Of a stretch of 64,000 nt of DNA, positions 55,294-64,000 are shown in pieces. Source of the DNA: Kappaphycus alvarezii (Eukaryota > Rhodophyta > Florideophyceae > Gigartinales > Solieriaceae); the NCBI GenBank assembly GCA_002205965.3, contig NADL03000073.1, positions 310,001 through 374,000 of the forward strand. Direction: 5' to 3'. Made by a program: the position numbers and the translations under genes. The notes beneath the pieces are model-generated. The model ran no database searches and was not told where the DNA came from. It saw nothing but the letters and a program-made list of their open reading frames with translations. Within the stretch, counting starts at the first letter, position 1. The number at the start of each line of letters is the position of its first letter.

Positions 55294-57978
55294 ATGGTCA
55301 CGTCTTACCTCGCCTACACCTACGATGGCAAGGTCGCCATCGCCCACGACCCAAACCAGCCCGTCTCCTCGATGCTCAACTCGTCCAACGACCACATCCT
55401 CGTCTCGTCAACCTCGGACACCCTCCTCCTCTGTCATCTCCGCACCGCCACCACCTGCACCCTGTCCAACCACGACACCCTACACGCGGGAAAAGTCACC
55501 TCCCTCGCCCTCAACCCCTCTCTCCATGTCATAGCCGCCGGATATGCCGACGGCTCGCTCCGCATCTGGGATGTTCACAATGCCCACTTTACCCCAACCA
55601 TCCCATCCCCTCACACACAACCACGCGCTACCTTACGTGCAGCATCTGCCGCAGTATCTCTCGTTCAATGGGGATTGCGTCCTGACAACCACCCCGCCCC
55701 ACACTACTCGCCTCCGCTACAGTCACAGGCCATCTCTTACATCTGGGACTGGATGTCCAACACCGTCATCCATTCCATCGAGGTCTCCCCAAGTCCCATC
55801 TCCGGTCTCGCCCCCATCCGCCTCGCACAAGCCTCATACATTCTAGTCTCAGCCGCAGACGGCCTGCTCAAACTCTATGCCGTAGACTCTGGCCACGCTC
55901 TTCAATCCACCTTTGAATCCACCCGCATCCACCACCTAAACACCGCGCATCACGGCACCGTACTTCTAGTCTACGGCCCCTCCACATGCACCCTCTACGT
56001 CGTTCGCCATCCACCACATGCCCCTCATGCACGTTTCCATCGTGTCGGCCCCGTCACCATCCCGACGCCCCCAGACTCAACCCTCACAACTCCGACCTCC
56101 TCACCCTCAATTCCCATGCCTACTTTGCTGCACTTACCAACCGCTCGCGTTTCGTCTCTTTCGACTTGTCCCCGACCCAAAACCACTCCCCCTGCCAAAC
56201 CACCGCTCACGCACCCCACCCCCGTGACCCACACCGCACACGGGAAACAACTGCCTGCCTCGCAGCCCCTCGAGCCTACGCAACACGACCAACACGTCAC
56301 GGCTGACAGCTACTTTCAGGAGATTTCTTTACCCAACGAGTTTACCATCGCTGCAAAGTCTTTGCGTTTTCATTCGTATCCACCGAATTGCGCTGGAACA
56401 TCAGCTCATGCCGTTGCATGTGGTTATGTCGTGTGCGGGCGCGCAGATTACGTCGTTGCGGATCACCCCGACGCCGAGGAAGAAAAAGTTGCGCGCAGGT
56501 TCGCCACCGTTCAAGGCGTGTACGATTGAGCGAAATGGGTCCATGGCTGGGGGATGGCATGCCGACGTTATTAATTGTGTCAGCGTTGGGGGGAGGGCGA
56601 TGCTTATGTCATGTCTAGTGATGCCAAGTGTGTAAAAGTCTGGGATATGCGGACTCGGAAGCTATCGCTGTCGTTGACTGTTCCGGGGAGGATTACGTGT
56701 TGTAGGTTTATCGGGGTTGACGGCAGTTATGGGGTCGTGGGGACCGAAAGCGGAAGTTTGGTCTTTTTTGATACTAACACTGCTATTATTCGGGTTGAGG
56801 CGGAGAGCGCGCACAATGGCGCTGTTCGGGATTTATGGACGGACAAGAACAACCCGGATGGAGATGTCTTGGCGAGTTGCGGCACTGACCGTGTGATTCA
56901 TTTTTGGGATATCTCGCAGATTCACTTAGGGCAAGTTTCCGAGTCGGGCAGCTCAGAATTGTCAGATTCTATATCTCTTATACGCGGCCATAGTGCTGGC
57001 AAAGTAATTTGCGCCGCGTTGTCTGACTGCACTGTCCGGTGTATTGACATCACAACCCAAAAACTGAGGTTATCGCTGTATGGCCATTCGTTGCCAGTCC
57101 TTGGCATGGACATGTCGACAGATGGGCGATTGCTGGCGACATGTGCAGGAGACAGAACTATAAAGGTCTGGGACTTGGAATTTGGAGAGTGTAGAAGGAG
57201 CTTTCGAACGTCGGCATCACCTGTTACATGCCTTGCTTTCCAACCCAAGACTCACTACTTTTTCACCGGTGCCAAAGATGGGACGCTGCAGTATTGGGAC
57301 GGAGATAATTGGACCTCATCACATCGCTCCCGCGGCTTCCGGCCCGGTAGAGGCTCTCGACATGACTGCCGATGGAGCAACTTTGCTGAGCGGCAGGTGC
57401 CGACCGAAGCATTCGATGTTGGCAACGGGGCTCAGAACAAGTCTTTCTGGAGGAGCAAAGGGACATCAGATTGGACTCTGCTCTTTAAATAGTGGTGATG
57501 ATGGAAACCTCGCTGCTGCAAACGAGACAAATTCGTACTCTGAGACTGAAATGCTGATTCGGGCCATTGAGCATGTACTCGCAAAAAACGCGGAAGTGGC
57601 TGAAGACGATGATGGGGCCTTTGATCCATTCATGATGGGGCAAACAACACCGCAATATATCTGCCGTGCACTTTTCAAGGTCCCTGCAGCGCATGTTGTC
57701 GAGGAGTTGCCCAAACTACCCACAGAGCAAGTGGCTTTGGTTTTGGAATGCCTAGTGGATTACATGAATACGTCGGAAATGACAAACATGTATGCTGAGC
57801 AGTGCTGTGTCGTTGCAATATGCGTCATGAAACATTTCGGACTTGAAATTTTGACAAGCCTCCTATGCGTAAGCGCGTTCGAAACTTGCTTGCGACTTGC
57901 AGAACGCAGCTCAACAACGTCAAGGAAACGTTTGGCTTTTGCCGGGCAGGGATGATGGAGTGTGGATCAAACATATAA
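55294..57978 (+). CDS. UTP12: U3 snoRNP protein UTP12 / WDR3
   Basis: WD40-repeat component of the UTP-B subcomplex of the small-subunit processome, acting with U3 snoRNA in the nucleolus on 18S rRNA maturation. ATG at 55294 in good context (acaatgg), 'MVTSYLAYTYDGKVAIAHDP'. N-terminal propeller: 'VISYIWDWMSN'-like repeats in the long frame to 56529. Second propeller (56575-57300): 'CVKVWDMRTRKLSLSL', 'DCTVRCIDITTQKLRLSLYG', 'GHSLPVLGMDMSTDGRLLAT' and 'DRTIKVWDLEFGECRRSF'. Then, in other frames, 'ADRSIRCWQRGSEQVFLEEQ' and the C-terminal Utp12 domain 'FDPFMMGQTTPQYICRALFK'. The final helix 'QLNNVKETFGFCRAGMMECG' is again in a shifted frame, with the stop at 57976-57978. About 890 codons match the family length. 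Several frame breaks (near 56050, 56500, 57310, 57396, 57488, 57850) look like single-base errors, because sequence on both sides stays well conserved. No introns. Confidence 0.9.
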
Positions 57979-58118
57979 CCGTGTCCAGGATAGTCCAGGC
58001 GACGTAGTAGTAACACTTTATGTACAATGCTTCATGTACAGACTTGGCTAAAGGTAGATTGCGACTCACTGATGCCGATCACATGGAACTTGTCATATGA
58101 CCCTGAACTGCGTGCAGA
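57979..58118. other. Short convergent spacer
   Basis: UTP12 and SF3B3 end tail to tail with about 140 bp between stop codons. Polyadenylation signals for both must overlap here. No clear AATAAA was noticed. Confidence 0.5.
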
Positions 58119-61100
58119 TCATTCTAGTTTTCTCTCTATGGATTGGATCGGTAAATTAATCTTCTCCGAGATGCGGGACTTGACGTTCGGTGGCTGAGAT
58201 GCAAAACTCTCACAAAAGTCCAAATCTATGACGTGTTTGGAAAAGTAGTAGGCGACACTATCGCTGCTGCGGCCTCCGAGTGTCTCCGAATGCTCCAACA
58301 TGGCTTTTTGTATTTTTTCACAAAAGTTCTGCTCTGCTGCAGAGTTGAAGGCCCTAGATAGGCAACTGCGCCGTTACTACACGTCAGAGTCAATGACGTG
58401 TCATGTGCATCACTCGGGTTCGGAACTGCGGTCATCGCTTCTTCGCTTTGTCATGTTGGTACCTGAGAACGCCGGGTTGCAATGTGAAGAACTGCAGATC
58501 CGACGTAAAAGCTGGCCTCAGTGCTTAATTGAAGTTCTTCGTTGGGTCTCTCAGATGTGAACCCGACTCTCTGGACAGTCGAAGCACAAACACGTTGCCA
58601 AACTTATCACTGCCACACACTGTATGAAAGTCAAGCAACGTTAAGGCATTTACCCATCTAGGGATAGTGTCAGAAGCTACAATTCGAAGCTTTCCATGCT
58701 CAAGCGCTTGCTCCCCGTTTCTTGGGGAGGGCTCAAAGTGAAATACAGTTACCGAGTCCATGAGGTCGCCAACAAATATACGCTCACCACCCGCAACACA
58801 CACAGGGCTGTGATACGATTCAATACAGCCCTCCTGTATTCGCCTCGCAAGAGGAGCCTCTTGCTACCGACTTGGTAGTACCTTAGTGAAGACCCCGCCG
58901 ACTAGCACAAACTCGCGAAAAGATGTGAGGGCGTGAACATCTCCTTCTACATTCGTTGAGTGCAGGTATTTGAGCTTACCTGAATCAATTCTGTACACAG
59001 TTAGTTTGGATGAATTAGAGCCGAAAGGCGGCCATGACTGCTTGTGGCTTGTTGACTGAGAACTACTGTTCGGCATTTTGATTCCGTTGATATGTCTTGA
59101 CATCCTCCAGCAGGGTAAACAAAAATCTATGCGCTTGAACTACCGCGGAATCAATGGTTTCAAACGTGCTCGCTGTCGGTGACTTGGGTTGCAACTGTAT
59201 TCTGAGAAGAAGCAGTCTTGCGTGGCTTGCTTCTGCGTGTCCTGACTTGACCCTGCCTCAACTGATGCTAACACATAAGTGCTGCGATTCTGTAATTCTG
59301 CGGTTTCTTCAAAGTTATTCTGTTTCACCCGGGAGGTCAACTGGTATCAGTTGGCAAACAGTTCCAGCAACAGAATTACTTAGTTCTTGAAACTCACAAT
59401 TGAACAAAGCCGACGGTGATAAACATGTGCGCGAGGTATCATCGTGAAGAGCAGTCTGTGCAAATCACTGGAACACGGGATGGACATCAACGTAACCTTG
59501 TTTTCTACGAGTGCCACCAGTCCCAATTCCTCGGCACGTGACACAAATGAAGATGCTTGCGTAAAACGCAAGTGCCCAAGCCTAATGAAACGTGACGATA
59601 TTTCCAAATCGCGCTATTAATGTAGGATTTGGGGCGATTAGTAGGGCCACAGATGTGTTTTGAGTGCGCAAGTGTCTGATTCCGAACACTTACCCGGACT
59701 TCAAGTCCTTACGCAGAGACATAGTACCTGAATTTTCGTCAAGCTCAAGCAGGATAAATGCCCGGATTCGGTACAGCAAAATATGAACGGAACTGAGGCT
59801 ACTCCAGAGTCAGACCCTAGTGTGGTCAAAAGGATGCCTGTGACCTTGGATGGAGCTAGGAAAACGCCAAGCGCATGAATTCGCTTTCTTGCGTCAACGC
59901 GGAACAGCCGGACCCGGTGATCTGTTGACACTGCAATAAAACGAATTCCTTGCGTGATATTGAAGTGGTGTTGAACGCTCACGCATCGATGGAAAGATGA
60001 GGTCTTCGAGACAGATGAGAATTCCTCAAACGAATCCTCCTCATCGATAGTTAACCTTCTGCCATCTAAGCGCAGATAAAGCAACGTCCCAGCGGATGTG
60101 ATGACGACCATATCAGCTCCGGATGAGCTTCCAGCCTGAATTTGCTCAGCCCGCGGGGGTTTCCATTCTCGCACTTCGCCCATGCTGACGTTTGTGATCC
60201 TACTGTTTCCGAAGTAACCTGAACAAAAGTATCAGGTGCAACGGAAGCTGCCCACAGGGTGAGTTTTCAGTCTCGAACTGAAATTGATTAGCCTCTGCAC
60301 AGCTGAACTGTCTACATGCAGAACCTTGGAGGAAACTCTGTTGGTTATGACGACGAATTGATCAAGACCTCCAGCCTAGTTTCACAGAGCGAGAATATGT
60401 TACTGACAGCCACCGGCAAGCTACCACCCTGAGATGCAATGGACACAGAAATACCACCGCTAACGGCACGAAGGCGCCCTCAGCCCCGCGGCCAGTGCCG
60501 AGTAATAAAACACCGTCGTCATCATATATTTGTTTTTGCAAGGCGCCGGTTGTTGCGACTGACCGACTATTTGGAATCATGGTGATAACCATGCGGGCAA
60601 CACGTCTCGTGAAAAATGTTCAAAAGAGGCTGAGAACTTCCATTCGCAACGGCATCCGATTTGAAGCCGGCGGTTGCAGCAGTGTTAAAATGCGGTATCT
60701 CTGTGTCCTTGATTTTAAAGAGAGATAGACCACTTCCCTCGACACCAGCACACAAGAAGCCAGATTTCAGGATCAGCATTGACTGCGCTGATGCAGCGAT
60801 GTGATCAAAATACCCCACAGTCATGATGAGCTCGAGATTGTCAACCCACTTTAAGTCTGCTTTAAGAAGGTCTCCGTCCTCGGTACAAAGCAAGATGAGA
60901 AAGGTGTTGCTTTTCTTGCGAACAAAAGTGGCGTGGGAAACAATCAAGGCGGGGTCATGTTTGGACCTGCCTTCAAATGTAGGTATCTGACAAGAAATTA
61001 CCCCGGAGGAGCATCGCTGAGGGTCTGCCGAATTTGCGCCATGCGATGGGATAGGTCTCCGGAGGCAGCTTTGGAGTAGTCATAGTAAGAGAGTGATTTT

Positions 61101-61823
61101 TCGCCGACGAGCAACACACCACCCGGACCATCCTTAAAACCAGGAACAGGAATCAAAATATAAGGGTTAGAATCGACGACCACTTGCCTTCGACGCACAA
61201 GCTGGTTAAGGCCCAAATCCAATTCGTACCATACTAAAAGCTTGAAGGAGTGTTGAATACCTGTTCCAAGGCGGCGAACATGGGGTTTTCAAAGCCAACA
61301 TCAAGACCGATAAGGTCATGAGTCATGACGTTTGGCCTCTGAAAGTCCAAGGGGGACGACACAGTAGGATGCAACGCTGCGGCATCTCTGTTCAAAACAT
61401 AGGCAAGTTTTGCTTTTTCAAGAGCGGCCAAAACGATTGCACGACCTCTGGGTCACAGCTGAGTATTGGGCAGGAACAGCACGGCGACATCCTGACTTTC
61501 CGTAGACTTCACTATGCACGACAGAGAAGGAGCGGGTGGTAGAGTCAGCGGTTAGGATAGTAAGAGCACCGGAGTCGGATGTGAGCAGGATGTAGTCGAT
61601 GCGCGATCCCGGGGGACGAATGGTTTGCAATGCGGACGTGGGTGAACAGGTTGGACCAGAACAGAGAGATTAAGGATCCGGAGCGCGGGTGACAGTTCGT
61701 AGAGGGTTAGGATGGAGGCACCGTGGAGAATTAAGACTTGTTGCGCTTTCCGGCGAGAGAATGATCCAGCACCATGAGGCGGGCGTCATCGGGGGGAAGA
61801 AGGTGGTGAAATCGGAGTTTCAT
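58119..61823 (-). CDS. SF3B3: Splicing factor 3B subunit 3 (SF3b130 / Rse1)
   Basis: Subunit of the SF3b complex of U2 snRNP, a three-propeller protein of the DDB1/CPSF160 family that contacts SF3B1 and helps branch-point recognition. In order: start at 61821-61823 ('MKLRFHHLLPPDDARLMVLD'), 'IRPPGSRIDYILLTSDSG', 'VVHSEVYGKSGCRRAVPAQY', 'KAKLAYVLNRDAAA', 'GLDVGFENPMFAALEQV', 'MDLGLNQLVRRRQVVV', 'CTEDGDLLKADL', 'LLGTGRGAEGAFVPLAV', 'MGEVREWKPPRAE', 'IPRWVNALTLLDFHTV' with 'CGSDKFGNVFVLRL', and C-terminus 'SVAYYFSKHVIDLDFCESFA'. About 1,235 codons match the family's roughly 1,200 residues, so the gene is complete and intronless. At least ten frame changes interrupt it. Those inspected (e.g. gtg-ac-ccc near 61450) need one or two bases in g or c runs. 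Confidence 0.92.
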
Positions 61824-62629
61824 GGTGGTGACGGTGAGGACTTGTGAGATCAATCAGTAGATTGCATGGCGCGAGCAAGTTTGGTTCTTGTTATGTTCGC
61901 CGCCGGTGATCCTGATGACTTTGGTTTTTTGTCTCAAGGCGGCAAACACTACTCCTTGGCGGGTACGGTACAGGCCATTTACGTTCGGCCAGGGTTTTCA
62001 AATTTTTTTGTTTTTTAAATGACTCCCCCTGTGCAGGATCAGATAGAGGGAAAATGTGGGGTGATTTAATATTTGGTCGGTTGTGGGCAATTGATCCCAT
62101 CAGAAAATGGATAATTTATTCAAGAATCAATAATGGTCAGGTACAGTACTGTACAGTATGTACTGTACAGTACAGTACATGTATGCCCTTAGTAATACAA
62201 ACTGACAACGGATATTACTGTACAGTACAGTACAGTACACTGTACAGTTAGCCGCAACATTACTGTACCGTGCAGTACATTTAGCCACAATAGTACAGTG
62301 CCGTACTGTACAGTTGTTGAGATATCCGGTGTCGTATTAGACATCGGAGTTGAAACGTGGTTGATGGTTGCTGTCACGCGGTACACGGAGACAATAGATA
62401 GATTACGCAAACACCGCTTCGAGAGGATTTCACTATTTCTTCACTACATATCGGTCATAGGAATTCTCTGACGTGAAGCCTGCCACAGGACCTTACGCAG
62501 TTCCGAGACTTTCAACCCATCCGCCTCCGCGCAATATTCCAAACAACAAGACCACATGCCCTCTCTGTCTTCTCCAGCTAATCACACCAAACGGTTGTCC
62601 CTTCGTCGCTTAGCGCGATCCGCCGAGCA
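61824..62629. other. Upstream region of SF3B3
   Basis: No ORF of note. It contains the TACAG arrays annotated separately and AT-rich leader sequence. Confidence 0.5.
62141..62316. promoter_or_regulatory. TACAG/CTGTA palindromic arrays upstream of SF3B3
   Basis: Three clusters occur: 62141-62180 (gtacagtactgtacag, then tactgtacagtacagtac), 62216-62250 and about 62260-62316. They alternate the two orientations so that each cluster is largely self-complementary. They lie 320-500 bp upstream of the SF3B3 start. Confidence 0.6.
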
Positions 62630-63923
62630 AGGATCATCATCAGTGCCGGAATCAAAGCTATCTTATGCCCACTCAATTCCTCTGGAGTAGCAACCGAAAC
62701 AAGCGATTTAGACGTCTGAAGCCCCCTTATGAAATCCATCATCATTTGGAACTTTTGAAGATCCAGTTTATGGGCATCCGCACGATCACGTTGACGTTCC
62801 TCTCAGCCCAGTAACTTCTCTTTTTGGGCCGCTTCAAACCGTTCTCGCTCTAACTTAACCTCTCTTCCTCCAGCTGTAGCTTCCATGCATTCCCTCGCTC
62901 CAAAGCAGCCGTAAAAGACGCTGTCTCATCGTCAACCGTTATCGAAGCAAATGATCGACTCGTTTTCGCTTTCTTAGTCGGTGGTGAACCTTGAACTTCT
63001 GACCCAGTGTCACTGTTATCTGAATTCTTTCGACATGTAGCATACTGACGAGTAAAAGAACCAAGCTATCCTTCTTGAGTTCGTTTTCTTCCTTACCTTT
63101 CTTCTTATGTTCCCGTGTTCTGACGAGATCATCGCGAGCTTCGTTCAGTACCCCCAGCAGTTCCTCTAATTCACCCATTTCTCCACCAAAACCGCTCAAC
63201 TTGGTGTCTGCCGCATCGTTTTTGCCATAGCGTTCCTACAGACGTTTGTAACGGTCTTTTACTGATTTACAGGTAACTACATGCTTGACGCGTTCGGAAC
63301 CATTTACTTTTGCTGAAAAAATTTCAAAACGCTCCCTAGTTTCACCGTTTGTGCAATATGGGCTTTGGCTGCGGCAACCTCCCGAGTGATGATAAGTTCT
63401 CGTCTTTTGTGAATCTGCATCTCGTCTTGGCGGTTTTGATGGTGTGGGGAAGGGCTCGGAGGGATCATTGGAACTTGCTGAGGTCGTATGAGAGGAATCT
63501 GTGAGGGGTGAGATTGCGCAAGGGATGGATCTGCCGTATCCGGGCATCGCCGAGGTTTGAGTTGCATGTTCGCCGAGGTTGGAGTTGCATGTTCGCCGAG
63601 GTTTGTGGTGGAACCAGCATAGAAAGGGCGTGCAATCTTACTAAAATTTTCAAGCTCACGTGCCTTCACTATTGGGGCATTCTTCACGAACTCAGAATGG
63701 TGGGACTGCACTATTGAGGTTGACACGACGCATAGTGGCATACGTGTGAAGTTTTTTTACTCACGTTGACAGGAATATTTTCTTGCGTGAAGTCCCTAAT
63801 CTGATCAGCCGTTAGATGGGTGGTCCTCTCTCCGCACCAATCCTCGTTGGGCTTCCACCTATTTATTAGCACCCAGCTAGCCCTTAACCGGTTCTCTTGA
63901 GCCGTTCGGTCCCTAGCTAACAT
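62630..63923 (-). pseudogene. Myb/SANT-like transposon companion ORF (type 2, second copy)
   Basis: Starting near 63923 ('ENRLRASWVLINRWKPNEDW'), the minus strand passes through 'TTHLTADQIRDFTQENIPVN' and 'SERVKHVVTCKSVKDRYKRL'. After an in-frame TAG it continues with 'ERYGKNDAADTKLSGFGGEM' and 'GELEELLGVLNEARDDLVRT', the trihelix/SANT pattern (ck.v..Ry..L......SG...e..El..LL). In other frames an acidic linker 'SEVQGSPPTKKAKTSRSF' and the coiled coil 'ALERGNAWKLQLEEERLS' follow, and near 62760 'DAHKLDLQKFQMMMDFIRG'. The block order equals that of 27420-28230. A short direct duplication (gccgaggtt-ggagttgcatgttc) lies at about 63548-63605. Confidence 0.6.
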
Positions 63924-64000
63924 ATTGCATTAGATTTAGGCGACCTTCACTTAGACATTGCATTAGTCGCTTTTAGACACCTGGGACTGCGGTCTTACAT

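Noticed and set aside
57300..57500. Introns as explanation for frame changes in UTP12
   Set aside because: Conserved residues continue with no missing or extra sequence beyond one or two bases; no GT...AG stretch of intron length lies at the breaks.
55037..62316. TACAG arrays as CRISPR-like repeats
   Set aside because: Units are contiguous pentamers without spacers, and the window is eukaryotic.

Overview
The window looks like nuclear DNA of an intron-poor photosynthetic eukaryote, most probably a red alga or another organism with a red-lineage plastid. This is inference. It rests on spliceosomal and nucleolar housekeeping genes (SF3B3, UTP12/WDR3) that run for 2.7-3.7 kb without visible introns, a protein whose N-terminus looks like a twin-arginine thylakoid-lumen signal, a plant-type phytochelatin synthase with one canonical GT-AG intron, and a very high load of decayed transposons. 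There is no bacterial-style gene packing and no rRNA.

From 1 to about 43.8 kb the window is a transposon graveyard. In order it holds: two LINE C-terminal relics facing each other (0.18-1.4 kb); a 445-bp terminal-inverted-repeat MITE family with three full copies (2.39, 11.10, 43.39 kb) and two degraded ones; a hAT transposase relic (7.1-8.5 kb); a PIF-like DDE transposase relic (9.4-10.4 kb); a chromodomain gypsy element on the minus strand (12.1-16.5 kb) carrying a piece of PIF transposase; a Ty1/copia element on the plus strand (about 16.9-22.3 kb) with a recognisable 3' LTR; a tandem cluster of tRNA-derived SINE units (22.6-23.25 kb); an unrecognised single-frame pseudogene (23.3-24.1 kb); several PIF-like transposase pieces with Myb/SANT-like companion ORFs (24.6-29.1 kb); an orphan gag relic (30.4-31.6 kb); a Harbinger element of the plant type (32.1-33.9 kb); a second copia-order retroelement (34.5-39.3 kb); a possible gag/protease relic (39.6-40.4 kb); and a further Myb/SANT-like ORF (41.6-42.4 kb).

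From 44.5 to 61.8 kb lies a conserved gene island: SV2/SVOP-like MFS transporter copy A (+), putative thylakoid-lumen protein (+), phytochelatin synthase (-), MFS transporter copy B (-), UTP12/WDR3 (+), SF3B3 (-). The two MFS genes are inverted paralogues that bracket the lumen-protein and phytochelatin-synthase genes. The last two genes are convergent, only about 140 bp apart. A further Myb/SANT-like transposon ORF relic closes the window (62.6-63.9 kb).

Two patterns cut across the island. First, every conserved gene keeps its family sequence but jumps between reading frames. Most jumps can be explained by one base lost in, or occasionally gained by, a short homopolymer, which suggests consensus errors rather than decay. 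Second, arrays of the pentamer TACAG/CTGTA, often arranged as perfect palindromes, sit about 200-500 bp upstream of four gene starts (MFS A, MFS B, UTP12, SF3B3).
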